From Alphaproteobacteria bacterium (lineage in GTDB: Bacteria; Pseudomonadota; Alphaproteobacteria; UBA6615): a stretch of DNA of 64,000 nucleotides. Numbering within the stretch: the stretch's first letter is position 1; every line of letters begins with the position of its first letter. This document shows positions 19,360 through 28,953 of this stretch, one piece after another. The notes beneath the pieces were generated by a model. That model searched no databases. It had not been told where the DNA came from and saw only the letters and a list, made by a program, of their open reading frames with translations. A program made the translations under genes and the position numbers. The stretch covers positions 19,104 through 83,103 of the forward strand of contig JAJFIX010000040.1 of the NCBI GenBank assembly GCA_021774575.1. Direction: 5' to 3'.

Positions 19360-19944
19360 CTAGGTTAAGCAAGATTGATTACTGGCCACCAAAAAGAAAG
19401 CAATCCGGCTGCCGGAAGAGAAGTTTGTAGCTGCGGAACAGGGTTCGGATTCGGGTTCGGGTTCGGGATCCGACGGCTCATTACCGCAAGGGGCGGCGGT
19501 CGCCACGCTGGCCGCCAGGGCGGAGATGGCGCTCGCCGTTTGAGCTCCATTGGCCCGGTTGACCAATAGGGTCATCAGCAATGTCATGTGATGACAGTCC
19601 AATGTGCCCTGGGGCGTTGCGCCCTGGCGAGCGAGTCCGGCGATCAAATTAGCCAGCTTGGTCAGGAATAAATCCTGCGCCGCAGCGGTCGCGCCGCTGC
19701 CGAGAGCGGCGTCAACGGCGCTGGTATAACCCGAGGCCGGGCCATTCAGCAGGGCAAGGTCAAACGGGGCAAGAGACGGCCCAGCCTGCGCCATTTCCAC
19801 CAACCCCAGTGGGAGGGCTTCAGCACCGATGGTTTTGACACCGATGGCTTTGGCAGTGGGCGCTTGGGCCCAGAACGCAACGCCGGCAAGGACCATTATG
19901 AATATAAATTTCTGAAAGAAGCGGCGGGAATTAATCGACAGCAT
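19360..19944 (-). CDS. Exported hypothetical protein, paralogue B of a convergent pair
   Basis: MLSINSRRFFQKFIFIMVLAGVAFWAQAPTAK..RQGATPQGTLDCHHMTLLMTLLVNRANGAQTASAISALAASVATAAPC; Glu/Pro repeat tail. Start set by conservation with paralogue A. Confidence 0.7.
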   Translation of the reverse strand: MLSINSRRFFQKFIFIMVLAGVAFWAQAPTAKAIGVKTIGAEALPLGLVEMAQAGPSLAPFDLALLNGPASGYTSAVDAALGSGATAAAQDLFLTKLANLIAGLARQGATPQGTLDCHHMTLLMTLLVNRANGAQTASAISALAASVATAAPCGNEPSDPEPEPESEPCSAATNFSSGSRIAFFLVASNQSCLT

Positions 19945-20062
19945 GGCACATCCTTCTTTTGCAAGAAACAGGACGCAGGGACGACCCCCGCAACTTGTAT
20001 GCACTGGAAAAATTGCTGCAAAATGCTGGAAAAGAATGTAAGTGAAGCCGTGGCAAAAACAG

Positions 20063-20106
20063 TAAACCCGAACCCGTCGCCGCGTAAAGGCACCGGGTTG
20101 GGTTTA
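20063..20106 (-). terminator. Putative terminator of the downstream-facing NTF2-like gene
   Basis: Minus strand taaacccaacccg..cgggttcgggttta then ctgttttt. Confidence 0.4.
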
Positions 20107-20197
20107 ACGGGTTGAGGTCACCCCATGGGGTCAGGTGAGCGAGAACAGCTTACCTATAGTCGTCCGCATATAGTCTTCGACACCACCTGCCCGACGC

Positions 20198-20866
20198 TCA
20201 AAAACCCAGCTTGCCGGGGGTGGGGGCGCCGTCGAGCCAGGCCGCCCCTTCGGTATAGAGCCGCTCGACCTCGGGGCCGGTCATCACCGGCAGGCCGGTC
20301 TTTTTTACTTCATAGCCGATTTGCGTCTGCAGATAGGCCAGATGGCGATAGCCTTGGGGGAACTGGGCGAGCAGGTCCTGATCCAGGGTCAGGGTCGCAC
20401 CGCTTTTCACCGGGTCCATCCGGTCTTTTTCGTAAATCCCCTGGCGCCGGACAAAACCCCAGCGCTCAGCGCCGGTAGAGTCCGCCCGCTTTTCGAGAAA
20501 ATCATAAAACCGGCCGGTCGCGGTGACATCGACCTCGATGTCATGCACCGTGGCCCGTTGGCTGATGGTCATTTTAGTTTGGGCGATGGCGCGGGCGCCG
20601 ACAATATCGCTCATATGCCCCAGATTGGCGTGAATGATCGAGACCCCGGCTTCAAACCCGGCCCGCCGTTTGGCGGTAAAATCCTGCCCGCTGGCTTGAA
20701 ACCAGGTCGCGGCCATGAACCCGTCATCGTGCCAGGTATCAAGAAATTCATCCCATAGTCCGGAATCGCTGGTGATGATCCAACGGTCGATTAGCTCCCG
20801 GATGGCAATCTTGTCTTCCATATCCGAACTGGGCCCAGCAGCCAATTCACCCATATCATTCTCCAT
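20198..20866 (-). CDS. SnoaL/NTF2-like fold family protein
   Basis: 'MEDKIAIRELIDRWIITSDSGLWDEFLDTWHDDGFMAATWFQASGQDF' typical SnoaL_4-like start. Confidence 0.7.
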   Translation of the reverse strand: MENDMGELAAGPSSDMEDKIAIRELIDRWIITSDSGLWDEFLDTWHDDGFMAATWFQASGQDFTAKRRAGFEAGVSIIHANLGHMSDIVGARAIAQTKMTISQRATVHDIEVDVTATGRFYDFLEKRADSTGAERWGFVRRQGIYEKDRMDPVKSGATLTLDQDLLAQFPQGYRHLAYLQTQIGYEVKKTGLPVMTGPEVERLYTEGAAWLDGAPTPGKLGF

Positions 20867-20918
20867 ATATTGAACGCATTATATTGAACGCATTGCCCCA
20901 GGCTCAGGAGGTACTCCG

Positions 20919-21620
20919 ATGCCCCGACCATTTACCGCTACATTGGCCGCAATTGGTGTCCCTATCGGGTTTTTTGCCGCCGGTATCGGTGCGACCCTTG
21001 GCGGGTTACAGATTTATGATCATATGACCGCGCCGGATCTAGACCCAACAGCCCCAATTCCAAGCTTTAGCGAAACAATTTTCCTCACCACCCCAATGAA
21101 CAAGGATTTTATCGAATTTTTGCAAGATAACGACGAGAGTATCGTATTCATCCATTCGACAATAAATAGCGATTTCTGGTTCCAGGTTCACGACTATGTC
21201 GACGCCAGCTGCACCCAAGATGGCGATCCAAGATTATCGAACACGGCGCCGCTGACCAACCAGCGCCTATACCTACCCGTCGCCGTCGATTTCGACCGAC
21301 CGGCGTCGGAGCATCTACCCGGCGCCGAGTCCCTGCGCAACATTTCCATCACCACAGATAACGCCACCCAAGAAAATGTGTTTGGTGATTTCATCGAAGA
21401 GTATGAGATCACCGGATTTACCTGCCAGTTCTATTCGATATATCTCGAAAGCGACCAGCACCTCTCCCCGTCTTATGGGGGAACCGGCTTGGTCAGCTAT
21501 TATCTCGAAGGATTTTTCTCCGTCCGGGCAGAGCAATTTGGCGGCCCGGAAATCTCCTATCGTTTGCGCGAAATCCCCGCCGACCCCGAGCAAATCCACC
21601 GGGCCAAGGCGGGGCGGTAA
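20919..21620 (+). CDS. Hypothetical membrane-anchored/exported protein
   Basis: 233 aa, N-terminal hydrophobic 'LAAIGVPIGFFAAGIGATLGG', RBS caggagg; no family recognised. Confidence 0.55.
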   Translation: MPRPFTATLAAIGVPIGFFAAGIGATLGGLQIYDHMTAPDLDPTAPIPSFSETIFLTTPMNKDFIEFLQDNDESIVFIHSTINSDFWFQVHDYVDASCTQDGDPRLSNTAPLTNQRLYLPVAVDFDRPASEHLPGAESLRNISITTDNATQENVFGDFIEEYEITGFTCQFYSIYLESDQHLSPSYGGTGLVSYYLEGFFSVRAEQFGGPEISYRLREIPADPEQIHRAKAGR

Positions 21621-21641
21621 TTCCGGTCGTGATCCCCCCAA

Positions 21642-23546
21642 CTAATGGGCAATGACTAAGTTTTTCGGCGGCAAGCCCCGGTCATGCCGGTCCACCATCA
21701 TAGAATAGGCCGCCTCAATATTTCTGGTATATTGATCCGTGTTGAACAGGGGGTGTATCTTTCTATTTTCCACCAATTTTTGTTTGATGCCGCTCAATTT
21801 TGCCGGATTTGTCGCCAATTCAATTGCCAAATTCTCATAATCTTCGGGGCACCCGGTTACCAGCTCCGGCAACCCGACAGCTTTCAACAGACTCCCAGCA
21901 ACGCGCGAAGCGAAGGCCTCCCCAGAAAATGTTAGAACCGGGGTTCCGGCCCATAATGATTCGCAACTCGTCGTATGCGCGTTATAGTTGAATGTATCCA
22001 GAAACAGATCGGCACATCTATAAGCCGCGATATAGTCCTCATGACGCTCGATGCGTTTTGAGAAGATCAAACGTTCGGGCTGCACACCGGCCCGGGTCGC
22101 TTCACTTCGCAGATTTTCATGTGTTGTCTCGTTGCCGCCACGCAACCAAAGAACACTGCCTTCAATTTGCCCCAGCAAGCGCATCCAGATCGCGAAAACT
22201 TGCGGTGTAATCTTGTGCGCGTTGTTTAGGCAGCAGAAAACAAAACCATTTTCGGGCAGCCCCAAATCCGCGCGATCCGGCGCAATTGCCGCAACTTTTT
22301 GTTTGTCATCAAAAGGTAAGAAACTAGCCGGTAGGTAGACGATATTCTCGACGTAATTATTGGAAAATTCCGCTGGAATTGTGTGCTCGTCAGCCACGAT
22401 ATATTCATAAAACTCGGCGCCCATAGTCCCTGGAAATCCGAGAAAATTTACCTGGATAGGAGCCGGGTGAAAGGCGAAGATCTCAGTCCTGCCCCCCCTT
22501 GTGTGACCCGCTAGGTCAACGGCAATATCAATCCTACTTTCTCTTAGGTAATTACTGACTTCAAGGTCACTCATCTTCTCGGCCTCGACAATATTGTCAA
22601 AAGCATTGAATAGCCGCGTACCGATATCTGTCTCATGCCGCGAGGTAAGTGACACGCCGGTGATTTCGAAGCGACTCCTATCGTGGGCCTCGAAAAGCCC
22701 GACAGCAAGATGGCCAACCGGGTGATCACCGAAATCGGGAGAAATATAGGCGATCCTTATTTTCTCTCGGCCAAGTATTTCGATAGAAAATTCCCGGACG
22801 CCGGTCCCACAACACTTGTCGTCAATCCAGGTCTGAGCGCATTTTAACTGGGTCTTTGTCGACCCGGCGACGGCAACCATTGTAAGCGGGTTGCAGAGTT
22901 TTTCTCCAGATAAAACATCGCGAACTAAGCGCGCGGCGAGAAGGTCATAATCATTCCATTGGCAGAGTTCGAGTTTTGCCCGAAGCATTTTGCTCATTAC
23001 GTTTTTATGAGTCGGATGTACCCGTAGGATGCGCTCATAGTCAGCGAGCTCATTATTGAAATCTTTACGATACCACCAAACGACAGCTCGATTGATGAGG
23101 GCATCGACATAATTTGGATCAAGCGAAATGGCGCGATCCAGGCTGGTCAGAGCTTCGCCGATTTGCCCCAATTTGATCAGCACCGCGCCGCGATTATTTA
23201 GTGTATTGGCATCGTTGGGTGCAATTTCGAGAATGGTGTCGAAAGTTGCAAGTGACAATTCGGCGTTTGCAAGGCGCATTTGACATACGCCGAGAATATT
23301 CAGAGCCGTTAGATCATTTGCCTGAACAGCAAGACGTTGTTGGCATAACGCCATGGCGTCAACATTTTTATCTTGCTCAATCAGCACCTTTGCCAAGTTA
23401 TTCATGACGCTTGGACGTCCCGGCATGGCCGCCAGAGCTTGTTTATAAAGCTGCTCAGCCTCGGTCCAGTTGCATTGTTCTTGCTGTGTCAGGGCACCAA
23501 AGAAAAGCTTTTTGGCTCGTTCGGACTCTAAGGCTGTGTTTGCCAG
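21642..23546 (-). CDS. TPR-containing O-GlcNAc transferase (SPINDLY/OGT, GT41-like) protein
   Basis: TPR repeats then 'RIAYISPDFGDHPVGHLAVGLFEAHDRSRFEITG..DIAVDLAGHTRGGRTEIFAFHPAPIQVNFLGFPGTMGAEFYEYIVAD..DTFNYNAHTTSCESLWAGTPVLTFSG'. ORF track starts at ATG 23426; reading continues to a putative CTG at 23546. Confidence 0.88.
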   Translation of the reverse strand: MANTALESERAKKLFFGALTQQEQCNWTEAEQLYKQALAAMPGRPSVMNNLAKVLIEQDKNVDAMALCQQRLAVQANDLTALNILGVCQMRLANAELSLATFDTILEIAPNDANTLNNRGAVLIKLGQIGEALTSLDRAISLDPNYVDALINRAVVWWYRKDFNNELADYERILRVHPTHKNVMSKMLRAKLELCQWNDYDLLAARLVRDVLSGEKLCNPLTMVAVAGSTKTQLKCAQTWIDDKCCGTGVREFSIEILGREKIRIAYISPDFGDHPVGHLAVGLFEAHDRSRFEITGVSLTSRHETDIGTRLFNAFDNIVEAEKMSDLEVSNYLRESRIDIAVDLAGHTRGGRTEIFAFHPAPIQVNFLGFPGTMGAEFYEYIVADEHTIPAEFSNNYVENIVYLPASFLPFDDKQKVAAIAPDRADLGLPENGFVFCCLNNAHKITPQVFAIWMRLLGQIEGSVLWLRGGNETTHENLRSEATRAGVQPERLIFSKRIERHEDYIAAYRCADLFLDTFNYNAHTTSCESLWAGTPVLTFSGEAFASRVAGSLLKAVGLPELVTGCPEDYENLAIELATNPAKLSGIKQKLVENRKIHPLFNTDQYTRNIEAAYSMMVDRHDRGLPPKNLVIAH

Positions 23547-23637
23547 CTTGCTACACCTCTAAATTTCGGAGTATTCCCCAGGATAGTAGCTACGACCGGA
23601 GAAAGATGCAAGATTCAGACTGCGCTATGGGCTAGAC

Positions 23638-24009
23638 CTAGAGCTTAATCATCACCACTCGAACAGGGTCGGTTGAGGTGACGCTGGTGGCGTGCCCCTT
23701 GCCGGTGGTGTCGGTCATCAACAAGGCGTCACCAACGCCGATATCGCAGCTCGCGCCGGAACTCGCCGTGACCCGAATACTGCCCGCCAGGCAAAACAAC
23801 ATATGACGGCCAGGCGTCGGGTGTGGCGTCTCACCGCCCCAGTCAACGGGCAGGTCGAGAACGGTATAGCCCGTTGCCGCCTGTTCGGCCGATACGCTAA
23901 TCGGCGCCGCCGGTGGCGCAAAATCACGCAGCTCCTGATCCAACTCATACGCATCGAGATAGCTTTCGCCGGTCGCGTCGCAATAGAGCCTGTTGATTTT
24001 CACCGCCAT
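23638..24009 (-). CDS. Cupin-like protein
   Basis: 'PHPTPGRHMLFCLAGSIRVTASSGASCDIGVGDALLMTDTTGKGHATSV' cupin-type beta pattern. Confidence 0.7.
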   Translation of the reverse strand: MAVKINRLYCDATGESYLDAYELDQELRDFAPPAAPISVSAEQAATGYTVLDLPVDWGGETPHPTPGRHMLFCLAGSIRVTASSGASCDIGVGDALLMTDTTGKGHATSVTSTDPVRVVMIKL

Positions 24010-24076
24010 TCCCCAATACTAGTATTTGCTCCTTTATAAACGCATTTTTCCCTGATGTTTCCACTAAAGGTCCGAA

Positions 24077-25267
24077 TTGATGGCACCTGGTTCAGACGAA
24101 AAGCCCGCCGCCGGCGAGTGGTATGCCGCCGCTGAGTGTCGGGTCGAAGATCTCGACGCCCTGGTTTCCCGGCAATCGGATGTCGGCATGTATTCTTATG
24201 CCGCGCGGGTGGTCGATAATATTGTCTGTTATGACGCCGATGATGTGCGGGGATTGCTCGCCGACCCACTGCACGAAAAGGCGCTGCTCGGTGAATGGGC
24301 CGATGTGCTACTCAATCGGAACGGGGTGCTGATGCTGGCCGGGGCTTATGACGATACCCGACCAATAGACGCCGCATCGCGCGTGTTTGAGCAGATTATC
24401 GGCGATGAGCGCGACGGGGCCAATGGCGCCGACCATTTTGCCGCCGCCGGGGCAAATGACCGGGTATGGAATGCCCAGGAAAAATTGTGCCTGCGGGCGC
24501 CGGAGATTTTTGCCCAATATTTTGCCAATGACCTGATTGCCGCCGTTTGCCGGGCCTGGCTCGGCCCCAATTATCAGCTCACCAGTCAGGTCAATTTGGT
24601 GCGGCCCGGCGGCGGCGCGCAATCGGCGCATCGCGATTACCATTTGGGTTTTCAGACCGACGATGAGGCGGCAAAATATCCCGCCCACATACATCAACTG
24701 TCGCCGCTACTCACCTTGCAGGGGGCGGTCGCCCATTGCGACATGCCGGTCGAAAGCGGGCCAACGCAAGTGCTGCCTTATTCCCAGCTCTACCGGCCCG
24801 GCTATCTGGCCTGGCGGCGAGCCGATTTTCGCGCCTATTTTGACGCTCACCGGGTCCAGCTGGCGTTAAAAAAGGGCGACGCCCTGTTCTTTAATCCGGC
24901 GCTGTTTCATGCCGCGGGGGCCAATCGAACCACCAACATCGCGCGCATGGCCAATCTTTTACAAGTTTCCTCGGCTTTTGGCCGGGCGATGGAAACCGTC
25001 GACCGGCGGGCCATGTCGAATGCGCTATTTCCCGTCATTTGCGCCCAGCTTGCAGCCGGAGACCTCTCTCCGGTCGGGGCCACCTGTGCCATTGCCGCCT
25101 GCGCCGAGGGCTATTCCTTTCCCACAAACCTTGACCGGGACCCGCCGACAGACGGCCTGGCACCGCAAAGCGCGCAAGCGCTTTTCCATCAAGGGGTCGA
25201 CGAAAATTGGCCGGAAACCGACTTCGCGGACAGGCTCGACGCGCTTTATGCACGTCGGGGCGGGTAA
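24077..25267 (+). CDS. Phytanoyl-CoA dioxygenase (PhyH)-like Fe(II)/2OG oxygenase
   Basis: 'QSAHRDYHLGFQTDDE..VESGPTQVLPYSQLYRPGYLAW..KKGDALFFNPALFHAAGANRT'. Confidence 0.82.
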   Translation: MMAPGSDEKPAAGEWYAAAECRVEDLDALVSRQSDVGMYSYAARVVDNIVCYDADDVRGLLADPLHEKALLGEWADVLLNRNGVLMLAGAYDDTRPIDAASRVFEQIIGDERDGANGADHFAAAGANDRVWNAQEKLCLRAPEIFAQYFANDLIAAVCRAWLGPNYQLTSQVNLVRPGGGAQSAHRDYHLGFQTDDEAAKYPAHIHQLSPLLTLQGAVAHCDMPVESGPTQVLPYSQLYRPGYLAWRRADFRAYFDAHRVQLALKKGDALFFNPALFHAAGANRTTNIARMANLLQVSSAFGRAMETVDRRAMSNALFPVICAQLAAGDLSPVGATCAIAACAEGYSFPTNLDRDPPTDGLAPQSAQALFHQGVDENWPETDFADRLDALYARRGG

Positions 25268-25381
25268 TGGCCGGCCAATCTATTTCATCACGCCATTTCA
25301 TCAGCCATGATTATGCGTGACGAAAATTTGGCACCTTCCGAGCGTTGGGTGTAGGATAAGCTGCATTCAGGAGGATCAGAC

Positions 25382-26278
25382 ATGTACCGCGCCACACTAA
25401 AAATATGCGTTAAATCTGCTGCCGCTATGATTGGCCTTGCCGCCATCAGCGCCCCTGCGGCCGGCTTCGACGAAGCCGAAGTCACGCAGTTATTGACCAC
25501 CAAGCTGTGTGAGAGCTGCGACCTTCAGGCCGCCGATTTGCGCGGCGAGGATCTGACCGACGCCGATTTACGCTTTGCCGATTTGCGCTCCACCTTAATG
25601 ACATCAGCCGATCTTTCCGGCGCTGATCTGACAAATTCCGATCTCGGTGTGGCTGCGCTGGCCAATGCGACCCTGGAAGGCGCCGTGCTGCGGGGCGCCA
25701 ACCTGACACGCGCGGATCTGACCAATGCCGACTTGACCGGCGTCGATTTGCGCGACGCCATTTTGGCCGGGGCGCGGCTGCGGCGGGCCCATTTGACCGA
25801 CGCGAATTTGACCGTGGTCGATTTAACCAGCGCCGATTTAGCCAACGCCAACTTAGCCGGCGCCAACCTGACCGTCGCCGACCTGACCGATGCCGATCTG
25901 ACCAGCGCCGATTTGACCGACACCACCATGATCGGCGCCGACCTCACCGGATCGGATTTAGAAGGCGCAAGCCTGGTCGACGCCGACCTCACCGGAGCCG
26001 ACCTCACCAGCGTCGACTTGACCAATGCCAACTTAGAAAATGCCAGCCTGACCGTCGCCGACCTGACCGACGCCAATTTAACCAGCGCCGACCTGACCGA
26101 CACCAACCTGACCGGCGCCAACCTCACCGGCGCCAACCTGACCGATGCCAATCTGGACGGCACCGACCTCACCGGCGCCAACATGCGCGGCGTCGACCTA
26201 ACCCGCGCCAAACTCGAAACCGCCATCCTCTGCCGCACCAGAATGCCCGACGGGCAGGTGGAGTTTAGCGGCTGTTAG
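25382..26278 (+). CDS. Exported pentapeptide-repeat protein
   Basis: Signal peptide then ~45 A(D/N)LxxAxL pentapeptides. Confidence 0.93.
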   Translation: MYRATLKICVKSAAAMIGLAAISAPAAGFDEAEVTQLLTTKLCESCDLQAADLRGEDLTDADLRFADLRSTLMTSADLSGADLTNSDLGVAALANATLEGAVLRGANLTRADLTNADLTGVDLRDAILAGARLRRAHLTDANLTVVDLTSADLANANLAGANLTVADLTDADLTSADLTDTTMIGADLTGSDLEGASLVDADLTGADLTSVDLTNANLENASLTVADLTDANLTSADLTDTNLTGANLTGANLTDANLDGTDLTGANMRGVDLTRAKLETAILCRTRMPDGQVEFSGC

Positions 26279-26383
26279 CCGGGGGGAATCAATTGCGGTT
26301 CTAAATATGCAATTGGTGAATCCTATCGTCACTGACGAAGATGTTGGTGGTCCTCAGACGGAGGCCGGTCTCGACCGATGAGG

Positions 26384-28669
26384 TTATTTGTCTTTCCCGA
26401 TACTCGCCGCCGCCAACAATTCCTTTGCCAACGCAATTTGTGCTGGATCCCTGCCACTATCCTCAGACATCCCTTTTAGCCGCGCCAAGGCCTCGTCAAA
26501 ATCCATAAAATTCTTTAGGTCACGGCGGTTTAGCGGGTAATACGTCTTGTCAGATTTCGTCCACCCGCGGCAAGCAGATAGAAATTTCAAAAATTTGTTA
26601 TCGGTAACCATCTGCTCCTTGGCCCACTGCCAGACAAGGGCCGTATCCCCAGCTATCTGCCACCCCTTCATAAGCGACACTAACTCCGGTGCATCAATTA
26701 TTTTATCCCGGTCTGTTGTCTCAAATCTATTCAGCAATAGCCTTGTTGCCGTTTGAAGTTGCTGGTCCGAAAACATCGAACTCCCTTCGGAAAAAGTTCC
26801 GGGTTCAAATCGGTCAGGAGTTAATATTTGCCCAGGAAGAAGATGAGCCATTAGCCAGCCAATGGCTGCGCCATTGGAAAAAACATTTTCAATAACTTTC
26901 GTGCGATCAAATTCGTCCTGCCTGGCAGCCAATTCTACAAACAGGTCGCCGCTGGCTCTCCATGACGCCCTTCGGCTCAACTTATCGCTATTCACCTTAC
27001 GTTGACAGCCATCCATGCAATTTGCCAACCCATATAATATTGACGGTATTGCATTATTCGGCAATTCTGCCTTGTCCATAAATTCCAATCGATCCAGCAA
27101 CACGTCAAATTTTGTACCGCCCTGCGGTCTCTCCTGTTCAATAAGACGCCGAATGTCGTCTTCGATATTTTCGCCAGCCCCTGCCCGCGAAATAAAACTA
27201 TGAACTTCACTGTCTTCAAGAGCTCCTGCCAGTTTAGTGAACGCAAAATAATATCGACTATGCTGATTGCTGCCAAGACGACGGTCTTTTACGAATGATT
27301 GAGTGACCATACTTAGATTATTGAAAAGCCGTGTATTTGGGTGAATGCCTGGGCCAGTGTTGATTCCCGGGACGAAAATCCGCAACGTCGAAATAGATCT
27401 CGCATGGGCGATGTTCTCCATATCGACGTAGTCGTTCAGTTCTTCCGCTGCGGCTACCTGGTCCGCCTCACTGATAAATGCACCGTCTTCAACTGCGGCA
27501 CATTCGGCGAGGTAAGTTTCAATCCAGGAATAAAAGCCCTCATCCCGTAATTTCACCATTTGCAACCAGACCAGATCCGGAAAATCGACTTTGTCGGAAA
27601 TCGGTGGCCAATAAAGTCGAATTGCATTCAATGCCCGCACAACGTCACGCGGCGTTTTTAGCAGCCCGCCTTCCATGTGACAGACCAATGCCAACCTATC
27701 CAGTGTGCCCTCGGGTAATCTGCTGGCTGAGAGAGAGTTATATAACGCCAAGCATTCGTCCCTAAACCAGCGGCGTAAATCATATGCCTCGGGTTGAGGA
27801 ACGTGAAAACTCACTTGAATAATTTTCTCCAGGAACGAAGTGCCGTCGTCGATATGGAGGGCTTGTTCCAGGCTCTTCGCCAAATTTTTTCGATCAAAAC
27901 AAAGGACATAGATAACGTTTGGAAAGTTCGCAACGGCCCTAATGAGCCGCACAATTTCGACAGCCTCCCGGGGTTCCAAGCGATCCAGATCATCGACAAT
28001 CACGACAACGCGTCGGCTGAGATTGCCAAGACCGTCGGATAGTTCTTTTTTAAGCAGCGACAGAGTCTTGGTCTGATCCAGTGCGTCAGTCGCGTTTCCG
28101 GCCGCATCTAAAACATGCGCCGCTATAGCACTAAAGGGAACCCCAAGTTTATCAGCAAGCTGGGCAGCGGTTGCCGCGCCCCGTGACAGATTCGATGCAT
28201 ATCCGAGAAGTTTCTTCGCGACTTTAGCCGTCCCATCCTTGAGGGCTTCTGCCTGGCTCTTCCCCGGCGCTTCAATTGCCGCGGCAGCAGATGCCAGGTC
28301 GGACATCAGTTCCCCCAGCATCCCATCCCTGTCACCGACCAGCCAAGGCTCAAACCACACAATTTCCGGTGATTGATCGTCGCCCCTGCCAAGTGCATCC
28401 GCCAACAGGTTAACCAAACTTGATTTACCCGAGCCCCATTCCCCCTCAATTGACACGACCAACCCCTTCTTGTCAGTCGCCTGCTTTAAAAGAGAATCCG
28501 CCAGCTCATCGGCCACCGATTGAAAGCCCAAAAGATCCTTCTTGTATCCCGGGGCAATCGGATGATCCGGGTCGAGTTCAGGAAGGTCATCTGTACCAGC
28601 CGACCCTGGTGAACCATTACCTGGCTCACTTGACGGGCCTTGAGGCCCAGCGTCATTTGCCATCCACAA
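26384..28669 (-). CDS. KAP family P-loop NTPase
   Basis: Walker A 'VSIEGEWGSGKSSLVNLLADAL', 'IVWFEPWLVGD', Walker B 'VVVIVDDLDRLEPREAVEIVRLIRAVANFPNVIYVLCFDRK'. Confidence 0.92.
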   Translation of the reverse strand: MWMANDAGPQGPSSEPGNGSPGSAGTDDLPELDPDHPIAPGYKKDLLGFQSVADELADSLLKQATDKKGLVVSIEGEWGSGKSSLVNLLADALGRGDDQSPEIVWFEPWLVGDRDGMLGELMSDLASAAAAIEAPGKSQAEALKDGTAKVAKKLLGYASNLSRGAATAAQLADKLGVPFSAIAAHVLDAAGNATDALDQTKTLSLLKKELSDGLGNLSRRVVVIVDDLDRLEPREAVEIVRLIRAVANFPNVIYVLCFDRKNLAKSLEQALHIDDGTSFLEKIIQVSFHVPQPEAYDLRRWFRDECLALYNSLSASRLPEGTLDRLALVCHMEGGLLKTPRDVVRALNAIRLYWPPISDKVDFPDLVWLQMVKLRDEGFYSWIETYLAECAAVEDGAFISEADQVAAAEELNDYVDMENIAHARSISTLRIFVPGINTGPGIHPNTRLFNNLSMVTQSFVKDRRLGSNQHSRYYFAFTKLAGALEDSEVHSFISRAGAGENIEDDIRRLIEQERPQGGTKFDVLLDRLEFMDKAELPNNAIPSILYGLANCMDGCQRKVNSDKLSRRASWRASGDLFVELAARQDEFDRTKVIENVFSNGAAIGWLMAHLLPGQILTPDRFEPGTFSEGSSMFSDQQLQTATRLLLNRFETTDRDKIIDAPELVSLMKGWQIAGDTALVWQWAKEQMVTDNKFLKFLSACRGWTKSDKTYYPLNRRDLKNFMDFDEALARLKGMSEDSGRDPAQIALAKELLAAASIGKDK

Positions 28670-28953
28670 TTCCCTTCATACGGCGATTTCATTGCCATAC
28701 CGGCGCCCACCCAGACCTATTTATGAGGGAGGATTCTTCACGTTATGCACCTTATTGAACAGGACTGTAAACTCGAATAGTGTCGACAAATCGACTGCCA
28801 CGGTTCCTCGGCCGAATGGAGAAAGGTCTCGGGGGTAAACGCCGTCTACCCGGCACGTCGGACACCTTCTACCAAAGCCGATACGCACCGTGAAAATTCG
28901 GGCTCATATTATTATTTCGATGCGATTCTTCGGGGCTGATCCGGGGCGCAGGC

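Noticed and set aside
25525-26238. 237-aa minus-strand ORF made of repeated (V)RSAxVRLA units
   Set aside because: Its repetition is the mirror of the pentapeptide gene's period-15 codons; no independent signal for coding.
25500-26240. Periodic DNA that could look like a CRISPR or tandem array
   Set aside because: Period is 15 bp in phase with pentapeptide codons; no spacers. No CRISPR array was seen anywhere in the window.
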